From: Anaeramoeba ignava
Taxonomy: Eukaryota > Metamonada > Anaeramoebidae
DNA: 64,000 nt
NCBI GenBank assembly: GCA_028826165.1
Contig: JAPDFW010000122.1
Coordinates: 101,248-165,247, forward strand
Reading direction: 5' to 3'
Shown in pieces: positions 15,847 through 30,597 of this stretch. A program made the translations under genes and the position numbers. Position 1 is the stretch's first letter, and each line of letters begins with the position of its first letter. The notes below the pieces were generated by a model. It ran no database searches and was not told where the DNA came from. It was given only the letters and a program-made list of their open reading frames with translations.

Positions 15847-18800
15847 ATGTCACAATCAGATTTTAATCCACACACAGCTCTTGGTTCACATCGATGGCAA
15901 GCTTTCCTTTTATCTTTATTATTCTTATTTTTTGGTTTAATTTCTTTATCAATACTTTTTTATCAATTCATTACAAGGTATTTTTAAAAAGATTCCGAAT
16001 AAAAAGAAGAAAAAGAAAAAAAATTTTTTTTCTCTTTGATTTAATAAGATTATATTATAAATAAATTTATAAATAATTTTACAAATAATTTTACAAATAA
16101 TTTTACAAATAATTTTACAAATAATTTTATAAATAATTTTATAAATAATTTTATAAATAATTTTATAAATAATTTTATAAATAATTTTATAAATAATTTT
16201 ACAAATAATTTTATAAATAATTTTATAAATAATTTTATAAATAATTTTATAAATAATTTTATAAATAATTTTATAAATAATTTTATAAATAATTTTATAT
16301 AATTTTATAAATAATTTTATAAATAAATTTAATTTAATTTTAAATAATTTTATAAATAATTTTATAAATAATTTTATAAAATAATTTTATAAATAATTTT
16401 ATAAATAATTTTATAAATAATTTTTATAAATAATTTTATAAATAATTTTATAAATAATTTTATAAATAATTTTATAAATAATTTTATAAATAATTTTATA
16501 AATAATTTTACAAATAATTTTATAAATAATTTTATAAATAATTTTATAAATAATTTTATAAATAATTTTATAAATAATTTTATAAATAATTTTATAAATA
16601 ATTTTATAAATAATTTTATAAATAATTTTATAAATAATTTTATAAATAATTTTATAAATAATTTTTATATTTAATTTTATAATTAATTTTATAATTAATA
16701 TTTATTTAAAATAATAATTTTATAATTAATTATTTATAAATAATTTTATAAATAATTTTATAAATAATTTTATAAATAATTTTATAAATAATTTTATAAA
16801 TAATTTTATTAATAATTTTATAAATAATTTTATAAATAATTTTATAAATAATTTTATAAATAAATTTTATAAATAATTTTATAAATAATTTTATAAATAA
16901 TTTTATAAATAATTTTATAAATAATTTTATAAATATTTTATGTTAATTTTATAAATAATTTTATAAATAATTTTATAAATAATTTTATAAATAATTTTAT
17001 AAATAATTTTATAAATAATTTTATATTTAATTTAATAAATAATTTTATATTTAATTTTATAAAATAATTTTATATTTAATTTTACAAATAATTTTATAAA
17101 TAATTTTTAAAATAATTTTATAAAATAATTTTATAAATAATTTTATAAATAATTTTATAAATAATTTTATAAATAATTTTTATAAATAATTTTTATAATT
17201 AATTTTTATAAATAATTTTATAAAATAATTTGTATAAATAATTTTATAAATAATTTTATATTTAATTTAAGATTATATTATAAATAAATTTATAAATAAT
17301 TTTATAAATAATTTTATAAATAATTTTATAAATAATTTTATAAATAATTTTATAATTAATTTTATAATTAATTTTATAATTAATTTTATATATAATTTTA
17401 TAAATAATTTTATAAATAATTTTATTTTATAAATAATTTTATAAATAATTTTATAAATAATTTAATAAATAATTTTATAAATAATTTAATAAATAATTTA
17501 ATAATTTTATAATTAATTTTATAAATAATTTTTATAAATAATTTTATAAATAATTTTTATAAATAATTTTATAAATAATTTTATAAATAATTTTATAAAT
17601 AATTTTATATATATAATTTTATAAATAATTTTATAAATAATTTTATATTTAATTTTATAAATAATTTTATAAATAATTTTATAATTAATTTAATAAATAA
17701 TTTTATAAATAATTTTATAAATAAATAAATAATAATTTTATAAATAATTTTATAATTAATTTTATAAATAATTTTATAAATAATTTTATAAATAATTTTA
17801 TAATTAATTTTATAAATAATTTTTAAATAATTTTATAAATAATTTTATAAATAATTTTATAAATAATTTTATAAATAATTTTATATAAATAATTTTATAA
17901 ATAATTTTATAAATAATTTTATAAAATAATTTTATAAATAATTTTATAAATAATTTTTATAAATAATTTTATAAAAATAATTTTTTATAAATAATTTTAT
18001 AAAAATAATTTTATAAATAATTTTATAAATTTTTATAAATAATTTTATAAATAATTTTATAAATAATTTTATAAATAATTTTATATTTAATTTTATAAAT
18101 AATTTTATAAAATAATTTTATAAAATAATTTTATAAATAATTTTATAAATAATTTTATAAATAATTTTATAAATAATTTTATAAATAATTTTATAAATAA
18201 TTTTATAAAATAATTTTATAAATAATTTTATAAATAATTTTATAAATAATTTAATAATTTTATAAATAATTTTATAAATAATTTTATAAATAATTTATAT
18301 TTAATTTAATAAATAATTTTATAAATAATTTTATAATTAATTTTAATAAATAATTTTATAAATAATTTTATAAATAATTTTATAAAATAATTTTATAAAT
18401 AATTTTATAAATAATTTTATAAATAATTTTATAAATAATTTTATAAATAATTTAATAAATAATTTTATAAATAATTTAATAAATAATTTTATAAATAATT
18501 TTTATTTAATTTAATAAATAATTTTATAAATAATTTTTATATAATTTTATAATTAATTTTTAATTTAATAAATAATTTTATAATTTTATAAAATAATTTT
18601 ATAAATAATTTTATAAATAATTTTATAAATAATTTAATAAATAATTTTTGTAAATAATATTATAAATAATTTAATAAATAATTTTATAAATAATTTTATA
18701 AATAATTTTTATAAATAATTTTATAAATAATTTTTATAATTAATTTTATAAATAATTTTATAAATAATTTAATAAATAATTTTATAAATAATTTTATAAA

Positions 18801-19998
18801 TAATTTTATAAATAATTTTATAAATAATTTTATAAATAATTTTATAAATAATTTTATAAATAATTTTATAAATAATTTTATAAATAATTTTATAAATAAT
18901 TTTATAAATAATTTTATAAATAATTTTATAAATAATTTTATAAATAATTTTATAAATAATTTTATATTTAATTTTATAAATAATTTTATATTTAATTTTA
19001 TAATTAATTTTATAATTAATTTTATAAATAATTTTATATTTAATTTTATAATTAATTTTGTTTAAATTTAAAAGGAAAAAATATCGATATAATGAAACTG
19101 GCGTATTTTATTTTGCAACTTTGATTTTGTCAACTATTTTCCTTCTATGGGAATGGATTATTAGTTTCTTTACACTTCCTTGGAGTTATGATGCAATAGC
19201 TTATCTTTTTCATCATTACATCCCTTTATTTTTACAATTTGGAATGTAAAATTATATTTAAAAATTTATAAATTAAATTAAAATTTATATCGAATTTTTA
19301 GGTTTTCAATCTTCGTTTTATTCATTTTGAAGATTTATTACTTCATCCAAAACAAACAAAACAAATTTAAAATTTTCTTTCGAATTTATCTTCTTATAGT
19401 TTTCTTACTTTTTTGTATAATGTATGCAGTTTGTGTGATTCTTGATTCTTATGAAGGAAGATCATATCAAAAAACATTCAACGAATTATCAGCCATTTTA
19501 ATCGGAATTTTTGTTATTATTTTTACAATAATCTCAATTAAAATTGGAATTGTTCTCAAAGATTTTGGAACTGTTCAACATAAAACAAGTCGGAAAATTA
19601 AAATTTTTTCCGTTTTCTTATTTATATATTTGTCAGTTTTTATTTTTCGGATGTTTTGGTTGATTTTTGATTTATCAGATGCTAATACACTTTATGACAA
19701 CATGAAAAATTGGGAAAATGATGGCGATTCAAGATATTATACTGCTAATCTCATTCTTCGCGGATTTCTTGAATTAGTTCCAACAATTATTATTGTAACT
19801 ATTTTCCATTTTGGAGTTATGAAAAGAAAAAAAATATCAGAGTTACTTGATTCAGAAAAAAATTCTTTAGTCGCTCCAAAAGTTACAATTCAATCTCGTC
19901 ATTCAAATTCTTCAAGTCTTTTATGTTGTGGTTGTTGTCATAAAAAATCTGTTTGGAAAGAATCAAATAATGAGTTTCTTGATGAAGATCTTTTTTAA
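15847..19998 (+). CDS. Seven-transmembrane protein, THH1/TOM1-like
   Basis: Three exons, 15847-15977, 19075-19245 and 19302-19998, join in phase to give 332 residues. About seven hydrophobic helices are visible. The first is in exon 1 (WQAFLLSLLFLLFFGLISLS), two are in exon 2 and at the exon 2/3 join, and four are in exon 3. The last ends in ELVPTIIIVTIFHFG, followed by basic residues. That last helix resembles the EILPS...LRKLP segment of the plant THH1/TOM1/TOM3 domain family, and I base the call on it. The tail contains a Cys cluster (LLCCGCC), a likely palmitoylation site, and an acidic end. It could instead be an orphan GPCR-like protein. Intron 1 is 3.1 kb, roughly three times the coding length, and is nearly pure repeat. 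Confidence 0.6.
15978..19074. repeat. 3.1-kb intron made of a 12-bp AT repeat
   Basis: From about 16060 to 19060 the intron is the 12-bp unit ATAATTTTATAA with small indels. The non-repetitive head of the intron, starting TAAGATTATATTATAAATAA at 16045, recurs at 17268. This indicates a segmental duplication of at least 1.2 kb inside the array. The donor is GTATTT, and the acceptor is AAAAG at 19070-19074. Confidence 0.92.
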
Positions 19999-20196
19999 TT
20001 CAATTTAGTTCCAAATTTTGTTAATTGATTGTCTTTTTTTTTTGTTCTTTTTCTTTTTCTTTTTCTTTTTCTCAATTTGATTTGGAAAAAGAAAATACGT
20101 TTTTTTTCTAACTTTTGATAATGATTTAATCAAAAAAAAAAAAATTTTAAAATTATTTTTCATTTTTTCTTTTTTTAAAAATAATCATTTCGAAAA

Positions 20197-23100
20197 ATGA
20201 ATCTTTTTTCTCTCATTTTATTTCTGTTTTTATTCTATCTTTCTTTTTGTTCTAGAATTCATATTGACCCAAAAATTCATCCTTTTTACTTTCAAAATCA
20301 ACTCTCAAAACAAATTCCAGAACATTTTATAATTGATTCAAAATCAATCCAAAAGAAAATTTCAAACAAAAATAAATCACTTACATATTTATCAGCAATT
20401 ATCAATTTACGAAATGAAGAAATGGATGAAAAAAAGCAAAAATCAAAGAAAAAAACGAAAAAAATCAATCAATTAAAAGCAAAAATTTATTTTATCAAAC
20501 CTTCTATTGTTAGATTGAAAATATCAGAAAATCAACCAATCCAAAAAAGATATAAATGTTCAGAAGCTCTTCAAGAGAATTCTTTTGAATATCATACATT
20601 CAAAATGGATTTACAAGAAGATTATGTTGAAATCATTATTGATGGAGAAGATAATATCAATTACAATAATGAGGAAAATGTTATCTCTGTTAAACTTTTC
20701 TTCAATCCTTTTAATATTCTTGTTAAAAATCAAGATTTCCCACTTTTCTCAATTAATTCTGATTCTTTATTGAGATTTGAGAATGACCAAGAAAATGATT
20801 TGGAATCAATTGCAATAGATACTGCTTTTATTAATTCCCATAAAGTTTATGGAATTCCAGAAAGACCAACAGATGATTTACATTTAAAAAATACAACAAA
20901 AGAAAATCCTTTAATTTTATTTAGTTGTGATGCTGGAAGATATTCAATTAATTCAGGAGACTCTTTGTATGGAAATGTTCCTATGGCTATTGGTATTCAT
21001 GATATTTCGGATCGATCTGAAATTATAAATCCAAGAACATCTTCAATATTTTGGATGAATTCTTCAGAAACTTATGTTGATATTGAAGATTGTGAAATTA
21101 AATATGAAAAGGATAATCTAAATACGCAAGGAAAAAGACTTTATTGGAATAGTCAATGTGGATATTTAAAATTTATAATTTAAAATTTATTCAATTTATT
21201 CAATTTATTATTTATTATTTAGGTGGGAATATTGATATTTTTTTGCTAACTGGAAAAAATAATAATCCAAAATTCATTTGGAATCAATATTTCACAATTA
21301 CTGGTTATCCAATGTTTCCTCCTTTATTTTCTATCGGATATAATCAATGCCGTTGGAATTACTACACTCAAAAAGAATGCTATGATATCAATGATACATT
21401 CAATAAACACAATATCCCTTATGATGTTTTATGGCTTGATATCGATCATACAGATGAAAAAAAATACTTCACTTTTGATAAATCAAATTTCCCGAATCCT
21501 AAAAAATTACAACAAGATTTAAATTTAGATGGTCGAAAAACTATTGTGATTGTGGATCCTCATATTAAAGTTGATGAATCATGGGAAGTTTATAAACAAG
21601 GGAAAAAAGATTCATTATTTATTCTAGATTCAGATGGAAAAGAAGAATTTATTGGTTCATGTTGGCCAGGGTATTTTTACTTTATATATATAAATATATA
21701 AATATAAATAATGAAAATTAATTTGGAATTTATTAAAAAAAAAAATAGGAAATCTGCTTGGGTTGATTTTTTAAATCCAAAAGGTAATTTTTATATTTTT
21801 TGTTTTTAAATTAAAATTCCAAAAAAAAATAATTTTTTGTTCCACTTTTTTTTTGTTTTTTTTTAAGCTGTTGATTGGTGGACTTCTTTATTTAGTTATG
21901 AAAATCACAAAGATTCAACACCAAATCTTTTTGTTTGGAATGTAAAACAATATTTTTTTTTTGGAATTAAAATTAAAATTAAAATTAAAATATTCAAAAT
22001 AAAAAGGATATGAATGAACCAGCAATTTTTCACGCCCCACGCAAAACAATTCCTGAGAAGGCAAAACATTGGGGAGGAGTGAACCATCGAGATCTTCATA
22101 ATGCGTATGGATTGTTAATGCACAAATCAACATATCAAGGACTTCTTGAAAGAGAAGAAGATAAGAACCGAAGACCTTTTGTTTTAACTCGTTCATTTTT
22201 TGCCGGATCGCAAAAATTTTCAGCAGTTTGGACTGGAGACAACACCTCGCAATGGGACCACTTAAAAGCAACACCCTCGATGATAGCTAATTTGAATCTT
22301 GCAGGCATTCCCTTTAGTGGGGCTGATACTGGTGGTTTTTTCGATGATCCAACTCCAGAACTTTTTGTCCGTTGGTTCCAATTAGGATCTCTTCATCCCT
22401 TCTTTAGAGGTCACTCTCACCACAGAGCAAACAAGAAAGAGCCTTGGGTTTTCGGGGATCCTTATACTTCTCTTGTCAGAAATGCTATCCAAACAAGATA
22501 TAAATTGATTCCACTTTTTTACACTTTGTTCTATCAGTCTTCAAAATTTGGATTTCCAATAATTCGTCCTTTGTGGCTTGAATTTGGATTTGATTCCATA
22601 ACTTCCAAAGATAATATCGAGAACTCTTCGTTTATGATAGGTGATTCCCTTTTATGCTATCCTATTCTTGAACCAAATAGCAAAATTAAATCTATTCTTT
22701 TACCACGAAATTCTGTTTGTTATGATTTTTTCACGCATTACAAATATGTGGGGAATGGTAAGGAATTCTTTCTTCTGTGCAATCTCTCAACAACTCCTAT
22801 TTACATTCGTGGGGGTTCTATTGTTCCATTGAGGAGAAATGTTGAAGCTAAAAAAAGTGGAACAGAAATGATGTTTGATCCTTTATTGATTCTTATTGCT
22901 CTTGATAACAACATGAATTCCCAAGGATTTTTGTATCAAGATGATGGTGTTTCTTTTAATTACCAAACGAAGAATGAGTTTATTTATCAAAGTTTTACAT
23001 TTAGTGAATTTTGTCTTGATTCAAAAAATTTAAATAATCAAAAAGAACAAAAAATTCCAGAAAAATTTCAACTTGAAATTGAAGAGATTGTGATTTTAGG

Positions 23101-23278
23101 AATTCCTTATTCTGTTAATGTTAATGGGATTACAAGTGATTATCATAATGAAGATATAGAATTTGAAAAGTATCAAGTTGAGCATGGGAATGAAAGTTAT
23201 CAAAAGATTGTTATTAAGAATGTTAATTTACGAATTGGGGATGATTGGAAATTAAGACTAAATTTAAAAACCGATTAA
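20197..23278 (+). CDS. ER alpha-glucosidase II catalytic subunit (GH31)
   Basis: Trims glucose from N-linked glycans on newly made glycoproteins in the ER, part of the calnexin folding cycle. Five exons (20197-21157, 21223-21670, 21749-21783, 21868-21941, 22007-23278) give 929 residues, about the size of animal GANAB. The N-terminus MNLFSLILFLFLFYLSFCS is a signal peptide. GH31 landmarks are LFSIGYNQCRWNY, DVLWLDIDHTDEKKYFTFD, IVDPHIKVD, and the nucleophile motif WN-DMNEP with Asp about 507, which an intron splits just before the Asp. GADTGGFF, the WTGDNT signature and HPFFRGHSHH follow. Exon 1 uses the donor GTGGAT, chosen because the join WNSQC|GNIDIF aligns with the family. Exon 3 is only 35 nt. 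No C-terminal KDEL is present, as usual for the alpha subunit, which is retained by its beta partner. Confidence 0.95.
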
Positions 23279-24360
23279 AACCCGATTAAAACAGAATTTT
23301 AAACAGAATTTTAAACAGAATTTTAAACAGAATTTTAAACAGAATTTTAAAAAGAATTTAAAACAGAATTTTAAACAGAATTTAAACAAAATTTTAAACA
23401 GAATTTAAACAGAATTTAAAACAGAATTTTAAACATAATTTTAAAAAGAATTTTAAACAGAATTTAAAACAGAATTTTAAACAGAATTTTAAAACAATTT
23501 AATAATTTTAAAAGAATTTAAACAGAATTTAAACAGAATTTAATAATTTTAATACATCAATTTAAAACAAAATTTTATTAATCAATTTTAAACAGAATTT
23601 TAAACAGAATTTAATAATCAATTTATTAATCAATTTAATAATCAATTTAATAATCAATTTAATAATCAATTTATTAATCAATTTATTAATCAATTTATTA
23701 ATCAATTTATTAATTAATTTATTAATCAATTTATTAATTAATTTATTAATTAATTTAATAATCAATTTATTAATTAATTTAATAATCAATTTATTAATCA
23801 ATTTATTAATCAATTAATTTATTAATCAATTTAATAATCAATTTATTAATCAATTTAATAATCAATTTAATAATCAATTTATTAATCAATTTATTAATCA
23901 ATTTAATAATCAATTTATTAATCAATTTAATAATCAATTTATTAATCAATTTAATAATCAATTTAATAATCAATTTAATAATTAATTTAATAATCAATTT
24001 AATAACCAATTTATTAATTTATTAATTAATTTAATAATCAATTTATTAATCAATTTAATAATTAATCAATTTAATAATCAATTTAATAATCAATTTAATA
24101 ATCAATTTAATAATCAATTTAATAATCAATTTATTAATCAATTTAATAATCAATTTAATAATCAATTTAATAATCAATTTAATAATCAATTTAATAATCA
24201 ATTTATTAATCAATTTATTAATCAATTTATTAATCAATTTAATAATCAATTTATTAATCAATTTAATAATCAATTTAATAATCAATTTAATAATCAATTT
24301 AATAATCAATTTAATAATCAATTTATTAATCAATTTAAGAAAAATGGAATAAATTAAGAA
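23279..24360. repeat. Two abutting tandem arrays, intergenic
   Basis: From 23279 to about 23600 the unit is AATTTTAAACAG (12 bp with length variants). From about 23600 to 24340 it changes to AATAATCAATTT and ATTAATCAATTT (12 bp). The minus-strand reading frames here are only the repeat. The array ends about 120 bases before the RPT1 start. Confidence 0.92.
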
Positions 24361-24439
24361 TTAGGGAAAAAATAATAAAATTCAAAAAAAATGACTAATT
24401 TTTACAAAATATTGTTTTTTTTTAATTTTTTTTAATTTT

Positions 24440-24480
24440 TTTTAATTTCATTTTTTTCATTTTTTTCATTTTTTTTCTCT
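24440..24480 (+). promoter_or_regulatory. T-run/CA element directly before the RPT1 ATG
   Basis: Three TTTTTTTCA-like units run up to the ATG at 24481. This is one of the tightest spacings in the window and leaves almost no room for a separate leader. Confidence 0.5.
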
Positions 24481-28110
<3,630 letters not shown>

Positions 28111-28643
28111 AATCTTTTCCAAGAATTTTTTTTTTTACTTTTCGTGATTTTTTGATTTTCGATCAAAAAATAAAAAATAAAAAGTTTCAACAAGAAATTA
28201 TTTTTAAATTGATTTTAAATTGATTTTAATTTGATTTTAATTTTAAATTGATTTTAAATTGATTTTTATTTTAAATTGATTTTAAATTGATTTTAAATTG
28301 ATTTTGATTTTAAATTGATTTTAAATTGATTTTAAATTGATTTTAAATTGATTTTAATTTGATTTTAAATTGATTTTGATTTTAATTTGATTTTAAATTG
28401 ATTTTGATTTTAAATTGATTTTAAATTGATTTTGATTTTAAATTGATTTTAAATTGATTTTAAATTGATTTTGATTTTAATTTGATTTTAAATTGATTTT
28501 AATTTTAAATTGATTTTAAATTGATTTTGATTTTAAATTGATTTTGATTTTAAATTGATTTTGATTTTAAATTTTCCATTTTTTTCTTTTTAAATTTTTC
28601 ATTTTTAAATTTTTCATTTTTTCATTTTTTTCATTTTTTTTTA
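28111..28643. repeat. AAATTGATTTT 11-bp array and start-proximal T-run/CA element
   Basis: About 28200-28575 is an 11-bp repeat, TTTTAAATTGA with TTTTGAT variants, between RPT1 and the TLDc gene. From about 28575 to 28640 it becomes T-runs with CA and CC breaks, the start-proximal element of the next gene. Confidence 0.85.
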
Positions 28644-30116
28644 ATGTCAAGTACTTTCGAAAATCAAAAAAAACTTTCAGAACATTTACTAACTCTTTGG
28701 AAATCAGAAGAATTTTACGATTTTGAAATTCTAATCAATTACCAAAACAAACAAAAAGTATTCAAATGCCATAAAGCAATACTTGCAAATAGAAGTGAAT
28801 ATTTCAATGCATTATTTAGAAGTAAAATGAAAGAATTTCAAGAATCAAAAGTTGAATTCAAAGATATTTCACACGATGTTTTAAACTCAATCCTTTATTA
28901 CATTTACACTGGAAAAATTGAAATTTTCCCAGAAAATGCTGTTGAAATTTTAGTCGCTTCCAAAAAATTATTTCTTGATGAAGAACTTATTTTATTTCTG
29001 ATAAATTACATCCAAAAAAATATTAGTGAAGAAAATGTTGTTGATTTACTTGAATTTGCAAATCAATTTGGATTCTTAGAACTTTCCAAATTTTGCCTCA
29101 AAAACATTGAAGATAACATTCAACCTCTTGTTGAAAAAAATGAGATTTTCCGACTTTGTGAGCAAGATTTTGAATCCATTTGTCGAAATTCCAATTTTTT
29201 TGGCTTTAATAGAGAAATGGAAATTTTTAACTTGGTTCTTCAATGGTGTCAATCCAATTTGAATTTCTCAAGAAACATCTACTCAATTCCAAACCAAGAG
29301 GCGAATCAAATCCAAGAAAAAATGCAGAAATTTATTGAGTTTATTCGTTTTTGCAATTTTTCCCAAAAAGATCTTGAAAATATCCAAAAACTGCAAGTTG
29401 TTTCAAAATCAATTATGGATGACGCCTTTATTTTCCAGAGTAAAACAGATCAAAAACAGGAAATCCAAGAAAAATATTTAAACAAAGGAATGAAAATATT
29501 CGTATCAAGAAATCCGCTTGTCACAAGTTCAATCATTGGCAAAAACGGTTTTTTCCAGGGAAAATTGACCAAGTGGATTAATTCAAGTGATTTCATCAAC
29601 AAAGCAAAATTGGGATATTCAGGATTAATTGATGGATTTCAACCGAAAGTATTCCATTCAAAATGTGATGATAAAGGAAAAACTTTGATTTTGATTGAAA
29701 CAACTGAAGGATATATTTTTGGCGGTTATACTGAACAAGGATGGACAGCTGACCAAAACCGTTGGAAGGAAATCATTACAGCAAAAATGACTGGATGGAT
29801 TCCAGATGAGAAAGCGTTTATTTTTTCCTTAGTCAATTATCGAAAAACAGAACCAATTAAATTTGATATTCGCGAATCAAAATATAAAGATGCTATTTAT
29901 TATTCTGATAATGATGGTCCTAGTTTGGGTCAAACTAGTGGTTTTGATATTGGAATTAGAGGCAAAGATTTTTATGATTGTTGGTCTTATCTTGGTAATA
30001 CTTTTGAAACTCATGATATGTTTCAAACTCAAACTTATAATGATGAATCTTGTAAGTTTCTTGCTGGTCAAAGTAGTAGTTGGAAAATTAAGGAAATTGA
30101 AGCTTATTTTATTTAG
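28644..30116 (+). CDS. BTB-BACK-TLDc domain protein
   Basis: Single-exon gene of 490 residues. A BTB domain occupies about 20-120 (YDFEILINYQNKQKVFKCHKA, then AILANRSEYFNALF and SILYYIYTGKIE). A BACK-like helical region occupies about 125-265. A TLDc domain runs from about 300 to the end, with GFQPKVFHSKCDDKGKTLILIE, TEGYIFGGYTEQGW, EKAFIFSLVN and a C-terminal W-K-I-K-E-I-E-A-Y. BTB-TLDc proteins are common in amoebae and some fungi. TLDc domains elsewhere bind the V-ATPase or protect against oxidative stress, and BTB suggests a cullin-3 adaptor. Which applies here is not shown by the sequence. No introns, in contrast to its neighbours. Confidence 0.9.
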   Translation: MSSTFENQKKLSEHLLTLWKSEEFYDFEILINYQNKQKVFKCHKAILANRSEYFNALFRSKMKEFQESKVEFKDISHDVLNSILYYIYTGKIEIFPENAVEILVASKKLFLDEELILFLINYIQKNISEENVVDLLEFANQFGFLELSKFCLKNIEDNIQPLVEKNEIFRLCEQDFESICRNSNFFGFNREMEIFNLVLQWCQSNLNFSRNIYSIPNQEANQIQEKMQKFIEFIRFCNFSQKDLENIQKLQVVSKSIMDDAFIFQSKTDQKQEIQEKYLNKGMKIFVSRNPLVTSSIIGKNGFFQGKLTKWINSSDFINKAKLGYSGLIDGFQPKVFHSKCDDKGKTLILIETTEGYIFGGYTEQGWTADQNRWKEIITAKMTGWIPDEKAFIFSLVNYRKTEPIKFDIRESKYKDAIYYSDNDGPSLGQTSGFDIGIRGKDFYDCWSYLGNTFETHDMFQTQTYNDESCKFLAGQSSSWKIKEIEAYFI

Positions 30117-30597
30117 TAGAATCAAATTTAAAAATCAAAATCAAAATCAAAATCAAAATCAAAATCAAAATAGAATCAAAATTAAAATCAAAATCAAAAT
30201 CAAAATCAAATTCAAAATAGAATCAAAATTAAAATCAAAATCAAAATTTAAATAGAATCAAAATCAAAATCAAAATCAAAATCAAAATTAAAATTCAAAT
30301 TGAAAATCAAAATCAAAATTAAAATCAAAAATTCAAAATCAAAATCAAAATCAAAATCAAATTCAAAATCAAATTCAAAATCAAATTCAAAATCAAATTC
30401 AAAATCAAAATCAAAATCAAAATTTAAATTAAAATTGAAAATCAAAATCAAAATCAAAATCAAAATCAAATTCAAATTCAAAATCAAAATCAAAATCAAA
30501 ATTCAAATTCAAAATCAAAATCAAAATAAATCAAATTCAAAATAAATCAAAATTAAAATCAAATTCAAAATAAATCAAAATTAAAATTTTTCATTTT
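30117..30597. repeat. AAAATC hexamer array between convergent genes
   Basis: The array consists of AAAATC/AAAATT hexamers with AAATTC variants. It separates the convergent TLDc gene and MSH4. Reading frames on both strands reflect only the repeat. Confidence 0.9.
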
